The translations under genes and the position numbers were made by a program. From assembly GCA_009103225.1 (NCBI GenBank), contig RHPI01000810.1:800599-845596 (forward strand): 44,998 nt of DNA, written 5' to 3'. The notes under the pieces were generated by a model, which ran no database searches, was not told the origin of the DNA, and saw only the letters and a list, made by a program, of their open reading frames with translations. Of this stretch, positions 1-12,725 are shown piece after piece. Source of the stretch: Chlorokybus atmophyticus. Lineage: Eukaryota; Streptophyta; Chlorokybophyceae; Chlorokybales; Chlorokybaceae. The stretch's first letter is position 1; each line of letters starts with the position of its first letter.

Positions 1-51
<51 letters not shown>
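1..51. repeat. (GA)n microsatellite at the window edge
   Basis: An uninterrupted GA dinucleotide run occupies the first 51 bases and probably continues to the left of the window. No coding signal is attached to it. Confidence 0.95.
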
Positions 52-52
<1 letters not shown>

Positions 53-156
53 AGTCACCCTCGAAAACGGAGAGGGGTGAGGTTAGGTCTGGCACAGGTC
101 ATACACACCAGATGCTTCAGACTCACTTCAGAAAGACTCCCGCAGCGTAATGCAAA

Positions 157-3100
157 TTGCATGCAATGACGGGCCTCAGTGGCGGCGGCGGCGGCGGCGG
201 CGGGCGGCGGAGGATCGTGCATGGCGCCGCCGCCGCCGTCGCATCAGCAGCGGTGGTGGTGAGGACTAGACGGCAGAATGCAGTGTTAGCTCTGCGACTG
301 CGGCGGCAATGGTGCTGGCAAGCTGCGAGCTCGCTGCACAGCGGCAGCGGTTGCATGAGGGCGCCTCTCCTCGCTGCCAATTGTGCACCTACTACCTCCT
401 TGCTGCCTCACAGGTATTGTGCGAATCAGTAGCACAGTACTGGGTGCTAGCATGGCTATATGGCCGTATTGTGTGCAAGAACGCCTTTTCATGTCGTCGG
501 CATTGCATGCAATGCGGTGCAATGAGGATGAGTAGCCAAAAGTCAGGGTGGTGTGTGCAACTTGTCTTCCAATCACGCACACCCAGGCGTGCTGTTGTTT
601 GACATCCTGATCATATGCAATTGGCCCAGTTTCATGGCATCACGGCACTCTCTGGTCAAACAGTGCGCAAAGTGGTCGGGATTGCACGTTGGTTCAGGCG
701 GGTGTTGGCTATAACGTGACTGTCCTGGAAGACAGCTGTCCAATGAAATCTACATTGGCTGCTGGGGAGTGGTTGCATGAGCATGGGCAAGGTGTGGACA
801 GTCGTTGGGCAGTGACAGCCAGAGGTGTCGTTCTCTCTGCGCTGCTGTGTGTGAATTTACCATTGCATGGCGCGTATGGCGACCACATGCCTGCATATGC
901 GTCTGCAATTCACGCACGTGTATATACACACGCACATACTGTAGCGCGCATGTTAATGCGCGTGCAATGCATGCAATGCCCTCTGCTGCGCGCACACGCT
1001 ATACGTGCATAGTTACGTGCGCGCAGCAGGACAGGGCAGCGCACAAACTAGCTGGTCACGTTTGGCTTGGTTCAACCTTTTCCAGCATATACTGCAAACA
1101 TGCTGTACACCGTAGACACCCACCCACCCATTACCTGCCTTAAGGCCTCCAGTCTGATGTTGTTTCTACTCTTCGTGCAGCTGTTTCTTACTTAGGTCGT
1201 TCTCCTTTGCCGCGCGCCCGCTAGCATGCTCGCTCTCCTCCCGAATGGAGTCCACTTCCAGTTCCACCTCCTCAAACTCCTCCTCAAACTCCCAACTCAA
1301 AGTAGGATTACCATCATCATCATCATCACAAGCAGTGATCGCTGCTACCAACGATGATGACAGCGACGAAGAAGATGAGGCTGACTGGTCCGATGGCAGC
1401 GGCTCGGATGCCAGCTCATCATCATCTTCTGATGATGGTGACAACACCGAGTCGGATGACTCTGACTTTGAGCAAGACCATCACGATGAAAGGCGAAGGA
1501 GAGCTTCAATGGAGGCTTCAACCGCCGATGATGATATCGTTGAGAAGGACTCAGAAATACCCACAACTCCTCCTTCTCCGCATGACGTGCAGCGCAGCAT
1601 CATGTTCCAGCGCAACTGGGCCTATCTGGAGAGTCTCAAGTTGTGGGAGGTGGAGTTTTTGGACACGCTCGTTGAGAGGGATGAGCTCCTGGACGTCCTT
1701 ACCAACAAGGACGCCATCGGACCCATACTCTACCTCCAGCAGATCAAAGTGCCCTACAGGGCCTTGCAGTACGTTTGCATTATGTGTCTGTATGCATGTG
1801 CCTGTATGCACGTGTCGCTGGCAGTTCACACATATGGACCAGTGATAGAACTACACTCAGTTTTGCATGCAGTCATGTCAACTCTACAAGTGTTCTACAA
1901 AATACAGTTACATCAACTGCTTGCTTTCCCTGGAAGCGTGTCATGTTGACTCAAGTCATGCACGGTTGGCTGTGGTGGTATACTGCGTTTGTTCTTCTAT
2001 GACGTTCATGTGTTTACCTGCTACATATGGAACAGTAAACTTCTGTGTTTGATAGGTTAATAGTGCGTAAATACCCGTTTGTTCTTGGCATGGACGTAAA
2101 GACCGAGCTCAAACCACTGGTAAGCCCAACAACAGAACATTGCTGTGCACACTGCCGCCGGTTGTCATCATGTCATTCTATAACTGCAAAACAGGTGGAG
2201 TACTTCACGGGCATTGGCTACAACCTCAACGCCTTCAGGATATCTCTGAAGAAGTACCCGCGACAGCTGCTCAGGATGGACATTGAGCGGGAGCTCAAGC
2301 CCGCCGCGGAGTACCTCAAGGAGATAGGAGTCATCAAGCCAGAGGTGCCACTCTGCTTGGTCAGGTGAGAAGGGGCTTGAGGTGGAGTATTATGTAGCTC
2401 CTTGGTGTAGTGGAGACTGATGCTTTGCCCAAGCGCATATGCAGCATCTCGGCAATCCTTTGCACGTGTCGCCATGAGTGCGTGTATCTGACCGTTGCCC
2501 ACATACACATCTTCATGTGTGTGCACACATATGTGCATGCGTATGTGCATGACATTGCGTTGTATTCATGGGTGGTTGCTTCTGGCATGGGCGTCGTCAC
2601 CACCTGCAAGCGACAGTATATGCAACTTGTACTAGCTCATTTGAGACCATTGCGTGCTCAGGTTTGCCAAGAGCACCGCGAAGGACTTGCGTGCGGTGCT
2701 TGAGTCGAAGTTGGCGTACCTGTGCGAGGCTGGCGTGACGGACCAGAAACACCTCGCGCGGCTGGTGTCCCGCAAGCACTCCATCATGTTCAACAGCATG
2801 GATCAGATCAGATCAGTGGTGGAGTTCCTCAAGTCCGTGGGCGTGAAGGACGAGGAGTTGGGCGACGTCCTCACGCGCAACGAGAAGATGTTTGAGAAGG
2901 ACGCCCAGAGGGTGTTAAGGCCCAAATGGGAGTATTTGTCAACTGCTATGAACAAGGACGTGCGAGCCATACTCGAAAGCCCGCAAGTGCTCGATTGCTC
3001 GCTTGACTCGACCATTCGGCCTCGATGGCTCTATCTCAAGGAGAGGAAGCTCAAGGAAATAAATCTTCCTCTCCACAAGTACATGCTCATGAAAGACAAG

Positions 3101-3223
3101 GACTATGCACGCACCATTGCACGCTCCACCCCCGGCAAGTACAAAACCTTCAAGAAGACCCTCCTCGGGATCGAAGTGCATCCCAGGCAGAAAAAGCGCA
3201 CCGCTCCTGAGCTTAATGATAAC

Positions 3224-3272
<49 letters not shown>

Positions 3273-3499
3273 GTGATGGTGGTGATGAGGAGGATACAGA
3301 CGATGAGGAGGGAAGCTTGGGTCAAGCTGCTGCGCAGAAACAGAGCAAGAAGAAGACGCCAAACCAGAGGGCTCCGAAAAGTGCTAAGAAGGAGAAACTA
3401 TCAAAATCTGGTATTGCGCCTCCTCCCAAGTTTGCTGAGGCGGTGATGAAGCAGAAGCTGAACAAGAACAAGAACAAGAACAAGAAGAAAAAGAGATGA
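157..3499 (+). CDS. mTERF-domain organelle protein with acidic and lysine-rich tail
   Basis: I join five exons: 157-413, 1181-1768, 2056-2119, 2195-2364 and 2662-3499 (638 residues). All junctions are GT-AG and keep phase. The first exon (Gly/Ala/Arg-rich, almost no acidic residues) reads in phase through an acceptor at 1180 into a Ser/Arg/Phe-rich stretch, which looks like a plastid or mitochondrial transit peptide. A Ser/Asp/Glu-rich linker follows. From about residue 220 there are repeated mTERF-type helical units (for example LKKYPRQLL and VVEFLKSVGVKDEEL). mTERF proteins bind organellar nucleic acid and act in transcription, splicing or ribosome biogenesis. The end is unusual: an aspartate run (about residues 545-578, from a GAT repeat) and then a Lys/Asn-rich tail. 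The target organelle cannot be decided by eye. An ATG at 1245 would give a shorter form without the presequence. Confidence 0.82.
3222..3271 (+). repeat. in-frame (GAT)n repeat coding poly-aspartate
   Basis: A GAT trinucleotide run inside the last exon of the mTERF gene encodes about 17 consecutive Asp residues. Its length is likely to vary between strains, but it stays in frame. Confidence 0.9.
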
Positions 3500-4839
3500 G
3501 GTGTCCTGTCTTGCTCCTGCTGATGTTGCTGCAATGGGATACGTGCGGAGAACACGGTGTGTTGACTTTGCCCGCCAGGCCTGTGCATACAAGAGCGATG
3601 TAGATGCCATGCGCACAGCATTCTGTGGGATGTCAGCCACTCATGCGTGGTCCAGAAGCCGCTTAAACCAGGCAGAACGTACCGGTTGACCACCACTCAG
3701 CACATATGTCCAACGTGTATGCACAACTTAACTACCAAGTACTCAACTCGCCTAGTAGCATGCACCACAGTACCAAGGCACCAGGCTGTGCATGTCCATA
3801 ACCTAGCAGTAGAGTTCAGAGGCACAGCAGAGACTCCCCTCGTCGTTGTAGTGGTGGCTGTTGGTTGTCAGTGGCTTAGTCCGTCCGCGTGCAATCGTTG
3901 GTCGGTGCCACTGCCTGCTGGCATATGGCACACAAGAAGCCAGTTGTTGTGAGAAGTAGTGCAAGTAATTGCAAAGAAAGAGAGTGTGCAAGCCCGATGG
4001 TGGCGCATGGCTGTATGATAATGTTATTGGCATGCAATGTATGTCAGCACTGCACTGTCATGCAAATCCGCAACACTTTTGTGCATAGTCGTTCCATAGT
4101 TTTTGCCTATGCATACTGACAGGGTGATTTCACCGCACTGAGTTCAGGTGGCCTATTCATGTATGGCCTTAACAAAATTAGCTTGGAGCCATGCACGCAC
4201 TTCCCTTCAACCATTAGCACATCAACCCCCATGTGGGCAGGTGATTACCAACTGCATATTGACTGCTGCATGTCTAACGGGGTAGAGGCAGTAGATTATC
4301 GTGCTAGTAGTAGCCCGATGGTCAACTAATTGTCATTTGTACGACACCTTGCATATGTTGCTGCGTGCTGACTGAACTACACGTTATGCATGCGCATGCA
4401 TGTCCTGCATTTGATGTACACTTCCAGCACGAACTTCGCTCAGTCATCAATGAGGCACTGGGCAGTCGGTTGCAGACTGTAAAAGGCGATGGACAACCGC
4501 CGCTGAACCACCTGCTTCTCATCATCCTAGCACACTGGGGCTATCCTCATGCTTGAACACAAGCATCAGGAAGTCGCTGCTCCCGTTTGAAACCTCGGTC
4601 AGTAAAATGGTGGTCTCTTCGCGCCATATATACCTCTCGTGCAGTTGCAAACCCTGCAAGACACCATATAGAACAAGAGTTTTTGGCACGACTCATTCAC
4701 GCTTGCTATGCTCACTGCTACATGCAATGACTTTGCTTTGTGCACACAAACTGCGTGGCAGTGGGCAGGATGTGATATGTAGCTTCCGTACCTCAAGCAG
4801 GCTGCGTGCAGCGCATAAGCTACTATTGACCCCACTGGT
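3500..4839. other. convergent intergenic region, no gene seen
   Basis: This separates the 3' ends of the mTERF gene and the alpha/beta hydrolase gene. It should hold both 3' UTRs. I see no open frame with splice logic or family resemblance, and no RNA gene. Confidence 0.6.
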
Positions 4840-7330
4840 TCAAACGGCTGTTTGGTCTGTGGTAGACTTGTCATCCGTAGCAGCGCTTTCTGAAACACTG
4901 CTTGCGCTCTCTTGCAGAGACAGCGCGATGGCTTTCAGTAGCATCTCGTCCTCGGCTTCACTGCATGTGGGCACGGGTGCAAAGGCCGCCTCCTCGCGAG
5001 GTGTGTCCGCCTTTGCGCTGCTTGCCGACCGCGTGGCACGCAGAGGCCAACCATGTCCCTCGCTAGATTGTGAACGATGACTTGAACTTGCTTCAGAAGC
5101 GCCTCCGGACTCGCCGGCCTCGGCGATCAAGTCATCTGACCCGTCCGAGTCCAGATCGTACAAATCCACGGAGCCGTGCCGGCTCACGCTTGGACTTTGC
5201 AACTGCGCGAGCTCCCACAACACCTCCTGCTCGATATCCCCGTGCAAAAGACCTGCCACATGCACTTACAGTCAGCTGCGATAACTACTAGGCGCATACA
5301 TGTGCATACTTGTATACGCGTGTGTGTGTGCGCGCGCGCGTGGGCGGGTGTGTGGGTGACCCAACATGCTGTAAGGAGGAGATTGAATGCACCAGGGGAA
5401 ATCTTACTTGCTTCGTCAAGTACAGTTGGTGAGTCAAGAGCGTAAGGGCCCATGTCTCGTATGTTGGCGGGCGGCGAGTGGGGCAACGGTAAGTGGTCCG
5501 CCTCCGGCGGGTGCAACGTGTTGTGGAAGAAAATCGTGATGGAGTCGAAGTAGAACGAAGGGCGCGCGCTGTTGTGATCCCCCGGGAAATGTATCATATT
5601 CTTGTCCCCAGCATAAACTTTACATATGTCTGCAGAATGGTGAGGAAGGATGAAGCGGTCGTCGGTCGCATGGCCGAACAAAGCGGGGATGAAACAGTTG
5701 GGTGCTGTCGCTATGCAGTCTAACTTGTTTATATCAAACGCCGCTCTCTGCACAAGAGGACAGATGCTGCAGTTAGGTGATAGAAATACCTTCTCCTGCC
5801 ACTAATCAAGGCATATGCTATGTGCACCAGGCACGCAGTAACAACTGCTCAACAACCTGGGGCCAGACACAAGATGGCATGTGCTTAAGCACATATACAT
5901 AGTTTGGCGATAGTGTGCGATCTGCTCTCACCTTAAGTATGGAGCGTCGCATGTAAGCAAGTGCTAACTTGCACATAGCTTTTGGTACGCGCACGTTGTA
6001 TGCATCCACCAACTCAAGGACCAAGTCCGTCAAGCGCGAGAACGGACTGCCATGGCCAGAGGTACGTGTCCAGCAAGGCAACAACCAAGCAAATCACACA
6101 GAACTTAATATGCACGCCTTCATGCATACCTGTCCAGCACCATGCCAGCAATGCCTGGATCGGTGCATCCGTAAAGCAAACTCGTGACCGCACCCATAGA
6201 ACGGCCCCATAGCCCAATATGCGATGTGCGCCCTGTGCTTCTTAAATGCTGCCAACAGAAGCGCGACACACACATCACAACACGTAAAGCGGACGCAAAC
6301 ACTGCACAACTATTTTGGCACTCCTGCTCTACCAAACAATCTTGTCAAGCAGTAGTTTCGGTTTGATGTACCTGTACAACGGCTCGGAGGTCTTCTGTTT
6401 CGTGTACCCCCAAGCTGATTGTGTCTCCGCCGGAAAGTCCGGAGCCCGAGAAATCCAGAGTGAAGACGGTGATGTTGGAAGGCAGCAGCACGTACACGGC
6501 CTCATTAGCATCCGCGCGGCAACCACTGTTCCCATGGCAGTACACGACGCATGGCAGCGGCTCATCTACAAAGAAACGAAGACAGCCCTCAACCTAGCCG
6601 CTTTGTGCATTACAAAAACCCAAACAGTCACAGTCGGCGATCCAAGCAGCTAGTTGGTGAGCTTCAACAATGAGTGGCAGCACATAAGCCACACAATGCA
6701 TGCCGGATGTAGACACGGCAGCTGCGCAATGGTTCAATGCCTGCATGTCTTTTCTACTTATCTCTCAACATCTCCCCCACTCAGATCAGCAACCACTGGT
6801 CACAGACCTAGACTTCACAGCATGTCTGCCTAACAGTCAGACACAGTGTTGTGTTGTGTTTCAAGTATACTCAGCCTATACACAAAAGTAAGCACAGGAT
6901 GCGCTCTCTCTTTCCTTCCCTCAACGCCCCATTTGCCTGAGCGACTCACTGACTGGGATCTAAGCATGAACCCCATCAGCAAATGCTTGATGTATCAAGT
7001 ACAAGCAATCAGCGATGATAACGAATACACAATCAACACTGTAATTGTTTTGCTGATGATCTGTTGGGTACTTACTAGTGAAAAGTTTTTTGGCTAGAAA
7101 TAATCGCACAAACAACAAGGCGCGTGTGTGTGTTCGCGCCTACCTGGCAGGTCGGCGGGGGTGTAGTGCGAACACTGGAGGGTGTGGCCCCTGGGGTTGG
7201 TGAGCTCCAAGTCCAGCCTCACGAACCGCCGCCCGCGGATGGCGAAGTCCGGGCTGCCGATCAGGTCCCGGGACACCACGTACTCCGCCCTCGGCGGCCG
7301 TATGACAAAGTTTACGAACTGCTCCAGCAT
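4840..7330 (-). CDS. alpha/beta hydrolase (S33-like) with C-terminal ubiquitin-interacting motif
   Basis: Six exons, read downward: 7330-7144, 6565-6372, 6248-6130, 6046-5932, 5747-5408 and 5252-4840 (455 residues, all GT-AG and in phase). The N-terminus (MLEQFVNFVIRPPRAEY) matches the conserved start of a plant serine-hydrolase family, which is why I chose 7330 over the upstream in-frame codon at 7357. Visible motifs are the oxyanion HGNSG, the nucleophile elbow GRSMG with Ser144, an acid at Asp234/235 (GHATDD) and His263 (PGDHN), so the triad looks complete. A low-complexity Ser/Asp region follows. Residues about 419-434 (EDEMLLKAIALSLQES) fit a UIM. The substrate is unknown. The layout suggests a soluble hydrolase recruited to ubiquitinated partners; a UIM is also known in plant relatives. 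Confidence 0.85.
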
Positions 7331-9648
7331 GATGATGTGCTGTCTCACTCCCCTCACGCATGGGATGCGACCATCATGCTTACTAGCAGGAATTTATACA
7401 TGGTAGGCTACTAAACAGCTGCCTCAACAGCATTTTGCCAAAGCCTGGCCTGGACCGTGCAAACCAACGAGCGTTTATGCTACTGTACTAGGCCATTTAC
7501 GCTGCACTGTAGAAACACCATCAACTCTTCAACTTAGCTGGAGCTTGGCCTAGCTTAGCTTAGCTTAGCTTAGATCGGCTTACATCAGCTTCATGGAGTA
7601 GTAGTCGTAGCCTGGTATGCCTTGGCTAAGCGCCCCTGAGCGAATTTGCTTACAAGAAGTAAGTTCAGCTCAGCTAGACAACAGCGTGCGTATCATCCCC
7701 GCCAGGCTTCAGTCTGCGTTGCGGCACGCTCCAACAACACTTCCCCAGACAAACCCCACTACAGGATAGGTGCCTGTGTGCATAAGACATAAACTGTGCG
7801 TGTGTGCGTGTTCACCGCCCTTTTCCAGCTTAAACGCCGCAGGCCCAACAGCTGGCTTAGACAGACGTTGACCTAATGACCTGCCTGAGTGGCCTGGTGG
7901 AGTCGATATCGGTTAGCTCTCAAAATGCATGCTGATATCAGCGTCTGTACTCGATACCGAATGTAAGCTAGTAACAAGCTTTATAATGAACCAAACGCTA
8001 CAGACAACTTGGCAACATACAGACAATGATGCTGAATCTACACAAGCCTGATGGATGGACAGATGTTACATGTACCACAAGTTATGGTACACATAACAGC
8101 TTTGGTCCATGACTGATGGTTATTATTGCATCGTGACATCTACTCAACTGCGATTGTCACATTTGGTGACTGAACATGCTTATGCGTAATTAACTTGACA
8201 TGCGCATCATGAAAAACTTTTTCAATTGCTCATCTTCGCAGCTGATCGGAATGGAGAAGCGTACATGCCATGTTGATACCGATTGGGTAGCCTTTAATTA
8301 GTAAAGCTTGTGTCAAGGTGACAAATGCGTTACAACTTGTAACTTACAACACGTTGTGTATTAAGCAATCAAATTTTTAAATACACATTAGCACAGCCAC
8401 GATTACCTCCTTGGATTATGTTCGTTGAAGCTTATCATTGCATGACCAACCACTTAATTTCGTCAACATGTAACATTTGCCACGTGCAACCTTTGCGTGT
8501 TATGTACTGTTAAACAAATAACGAATTCTGGAGCTTAATGCGATACCGTAGTAACGCCAAAGAGTCTTTTAAAAAAGTGTGCATGCACAATGTGTCAATA
8601 ATGGTGTACTTGCACGTGCAATGGAGTACAGTAATATGCAGGTGTTACTCATAGTTCTATATCAACACAAACCTTCACTTATGTTGGTCATATGATTAAG
8701 GGCTTTGTTGGTAATGCAAATAACTCCAAACCACGTATTAGCAAACCTTGATTGTACTCCATACCTGAAGACCATCATAAAGTACGTGGGTGGGCGGATG
8801 GGGGGAATAAGCTTAAGGGATAAGCTTCTAATCGCTAAGCTTGGTTTTAACCAACGAATTGCATATTGTTGTGTGGGAGTCTGCACCCCCTTGAAGTTAT
8901 GTGGGTTTTCGACGGGGTCTGTATATATGATTCCGTTATCAGAGCAACATGAAGTGTGGCTAATAAGGTTTTGAAAGGGGGGCCCCTTTATGAGAGGCCG
9001 CTGTTGATTGAGGGGTGCACTACATGCAGAATTGACTACATATTGATATTGGGCAAGCCTGAGCACAAGCATATCCTTAATGAAGAGCTAGCCTTATATC
9101 AATACCGCATACTTGACGGATTTGATTGACAATTGTTTACATATCCATCAATATTATCCCTGCAACAATGGCAAAAGAGTCTGCAGAATAATATGGATCC
9201 TTATATATTACATTCTTTGGTATCGGCATCAATTACCTGCACCACTAACTTGACCACGCATTGCAATTGCATGCAACAAGCAAACTCTCAAGCATCTTGC
9301 ATAAGTGCATTCAATCGGACTCAGCTGAAATACAACCCATGAATTCTTTGAGATGCAATTGTTAACATGATGTTGATCGTCGCGCGCCAGCATGCGTTGA
9401 TGGCATTGCAGTAAGCAATAAAAACACGCTGCATCTGTTGCAATCGTGCGCCGTGCGTGGCTTCGTCACCCATTGTTGATATGCACTTTGCCAACACCCT
9501 TCAAATGCCTGAACGGTCACAAGCCATTGCTAGAACAGCTACACTACACTACAGCGATATGGACAAAGTAGATCACGACTAGTTGGTTCCCTAGTCACAC
9601 CCACAATCAACCTAGACATAATGTATACATGTGCCCTCCAAACATGCC
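7331..9648. other. gene-poor, AT-richer intergenic stretch
   Basis: No supported gene lies here. It holds an AGCTT-type simple repeat near 7551-7577 and then, from about 7.9 to 9.4 kb, sequence visibly richer in A+T than its surroundings. Around 8705-9128 a plus-strand frame of 89 codons stops at 8972-8974, and an overlapping frame open from 8953 continues to 9128. The overlapping minus strand (8662-9072) is also open for 136 codons. I recognise none of the translations. It could be a decayed element or an organelle-derived insert. Confidence 0.5.
7551..7577. repeat. short AGCTT/CTTAG tandem repeat
   Basis: A five-base unit (tagct) is repeated about five times and then degenerates. It is intergenic. 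Confidence 0.7.
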
Positions 9649-12298
9649 CTATAGCCGCTTATCGCTAATAAGCGAGAAGTTGATGCCGTTCTTGTTGAGG
9701 CGCTCAATGACATCCGTAGAGTACAACACTGCTCCTGATGTGTGCACGCCTGATGCTTGTCCCAGCTTCACGCCACCTCGCCTCCCCAACGCAAGCAAGA
9801 TTGCTGCCTGCGTGACAGCAATGGCACACGTCTTGTAACCAAACTCCGGGCCATCGACACGCGTAACTATTTCGCGATCAGGTGGAGCGCTGCCATCAGA
9901 AGGACGCTCCCAGGAATAGCCTCTTCCAATGAACATCATGGTGAAGCTGGCCTCCTCTATCTGCTGTTCTGATGGACCTGAAAGCGTGCGTGACTGTGAA
10001 GCTCCGCCACAAAAAGAGTGTACAAGGGCTAATCTAGCCAGCATGTGAAGGCCGCTGCGACGATTGGTTGCAAACCATGGACACGAATGCATGCTACCTT
10101 CATGGGAGAACACTCCGGCACTGAAAAAGCCTGGATACCGGAGTAAAAGCTTTGGGCCCCAAGGCTTGCTCTTAGCCAGCCACTGCAAGCAGAGCACGCT
10201 TCACCATCATGCAGCATGCTGCGTAACAATGCTTGACCGTACTAGACACCAAGATACACACATCGCCATGCTCGCCAATGACAACCTGTTTCCTAGCGCT
10301 CACCTGAAAAACAGCTCCTGTCACCAGTGTCAAGTACAAATAGTACAAGCTGGACACAGTGAAGTACGCTGCAAAGTGGACAGGTGTAGGCACAGCAGCT
10401 CCTCCTGTCACAGTATGCACATTCAGTAAACAAGCAGCTTGAGCTTATGCTGCTCAAGATGATTCAGTCTATACTCTTTGCCTTGAGTACCACCTGTGCG
10501 AGCAAAGGTCAGCTGTGTGCGCTTGACTATACTGGCGTCGGCACCAGGGAAGGGCAGCGCATATTTGCCAAGTCTGCTCTCCTTGTAGTAGGGCGCCTTG
10601 AGCTCCAGCCGTGGGCCCGGCAGCTTGGGGACGCCCTTGACTGCCGCCAGTTCTTTCCTTACCTTCCTGCCACCCGGAAGAAAACACAGGACTTGTACAA
10701 ATTCCGCACTATTGTTACACCTCAAATTGCATGATCATGACAACCTAGCCATACTAACTACTCATAGTATGATTTGGTACAGCATGCGGCAGTTAGCAGT
10801 ACCTGAGTTCTGAGGCGCTTCCAAAGCCATGAACAGCGCATTCCCATGTTGGAAAGTGCGCCCGTAAGCCTTTACTCCCGGAGTTGATGGTGAAGAAGGA
10901 CTCCACAGAGTGAGGCACGCTCGGCGCCTTAAATTGGCTCATCTGCGCATCACAGAATGCACGTTGCAATACATGTTGCACAATGATCCGTCCAAGCAAA
11001 CTCAGCATCTCACATTGTGTAAGACACCGATGTCACACGGCAGTGAATCGCCTCCACATGCGGAGATAATCAGGCTTCCGCTCTTTGTCGCAGCGTCGTG
11101 GTAGCAAAGCTCCATGGCCTCTATAAACTCTGGCTCACCGCAGATATCCACATAGTCCGTGCCCTGCGCAATGCACGCCTTCACCAGTGGCTCCCCCCAA
11201 TGCCTGCAGGGTGATGCCAATGTGGCATGATGCAAATCAGCTGTGCAGCATATGCATGTAGGGCAAACAATCCCATCAAACATCACACAATGAATGCACA
11301 TGTTTGCGCATGTGTGCATGTGCTATTAACCATAGCAGCCAGCGCGTGTACATGTGTGCGCGCTTGTGTACTATACTATACAGGCATGCATGCGTGTAAG
11401 GCATGAAACAGAGCAGCAACACACATCTTAGGTTGTGACTACTTATTCACAATATGCTATCACCAATGCACACGTCATAAGCGTCAACCAATGGTGCATG
11501 TATATGAAGGGGAACTGCTTCGGTGGAGTACCTGTACGGGCCAACCGCGGAAATGACCAGTCTCGTCCTTGAGCACATGACTCTAAGACTGTCCTCATAC
11601 TTAACATCCGCCATGATCATTGGCAGCTTGGCAGCATCCATGCCCGCTTTCGCCACCGCAGCGCTGAGGGATCCGGCATTCCTGCCGGCGATGCCCAGCC
11701 GGAAAGGCTGGCTCTCTTGTGCGTTGGCGCGCACCAACTCCTGCATTTGCATTACAAGTTGGTGATCGATGAAGGAAACACATCATGAAGAGGCATGCGC
11801 TGGTCTGAATATAGAGGTAGGCCTTGGGAGGGTAACCTTATGTGCAAGCGTTACGAAGTGGTTGCTTTTGCAGACTGAATGCTAGTTCAGTTACTTGAAC
11901 GGTGTTCATGGACACTTCCAACATTACCAGTGTGCGTGACAGCCAAAGTGCTTATGCTGCCGGCAAACGGAGTATGAAACTGCAACCCAGCATTGATAAT
12001 GCGGGATTGCCCTTTCATCACTTCATGCGCAACAACCTGCCATTCTGCATGTATGAGCATCGCTCGATCACCATGCCCCACCACAGGCACAGTCGACAAA
12101 TTGTGTCAGCGTAACTGTTGTAGGCAGACAGGGACATGCACTGACACCCCTGTCATGAGCACGCTGATGGTACTGATGGTAAGTTGCATGCAGCATGCTA
12201 GTTGGGTAGCTTGCTTGATTGCTTGCCTTGAGGATGTGCTGCCCGGTGAAGCCGGAGGCGCCAAACAACACAATGTCAAGCTCCCTGCTGTCACCCAT
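9649..12298 (-). CDS. saccharopine dehydrogenase-like oxidoreductase
   Basis: Eight exons, downward: 12298-12227, 11740-11532, 11203-11014, 10942-10803, 10666-10494, 10404-10304, 10182-10098 and 9977-9649 (432 residues, phase kept throughout). The N-terminus carries a Rossmann dinucleotide-binding loop, GASGFTG (residues 13-19). Later blocks AGRNAGSL, SAVGPYR, DYVDICGEPEF and SACGGDSLPCDIG follow the family order, and the last exon has FIGRGYS. The protein matches the plant 'probable mitochondrial saccharopine dehydrogenase-like oxidoreductase' group in length and order. Relatives in bacteria act as trans enoyl reductases, and animal SCCPDH is lipid-droplet associated; the true substrate is not established. 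Intron 1 has a GC donor (AAG|GCAAGC). The exon 5 donor (CAG|GTGGTA) is weaker than the others. Confidence 0.88.
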
Positions 12299-12725
12299 GG
12301 TAGGTACTGACCAGCCTTGCCGAACAGGCTTGCTTCACGCGCACTGCTAAAGCACTGTGACTCAGCTGCGTGTCAAGCTAGCTTGCCGGTGCTGCCTGTA
12401 TGACACGCACAAGCATAGACAAGGGTGCAAACGTCAGCTGGTATAGTAGTAGCAATAGTTATACCACAACCAACACAATGCTCTTGCCGCCGCCACCACC
12501 GCCACGTGTCACTTGCATGCACGTGGTTACCCAAACAACCTTAACGACGAAACCCAGTTCAGAAAGCTTGACTTCTGACTGGAGGTGCTAACCGAGGCAA
12601 ATTAGGGCTTGGGTAAAAGTTGTTGCTGCTGTAATTATCGCTGTGGTGGACGGCGAGGTGGGTGGCGTCGGTGTCGTAGGCAACAGGGGAAGTGCGTTAC
12701 GGAGAAGCACCGGACCGTCATCGCC
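12299..12725. promoter_or_regulatory. divergent intergenic region, reductase / proteasome beta1
   Basis: The start codons of the two flanking genes face away from each other with 427 bp between, so both promoters and both 5' UTRs must lie here. No defined box was identified. Confidence 0.6.

Noticed and set aside
2939..3325. Minus-strand frame with an isoleucine run
   Set aside because: It is the antisense of the GAT repeat and the mTERF coding exon.
4553..5080. Plus-strand frame of 175 codons
   Set aside because: It overlaps the last exon of the minus-strand hydrolase, whose frame has clear motifs. It has no splice logic of its own.
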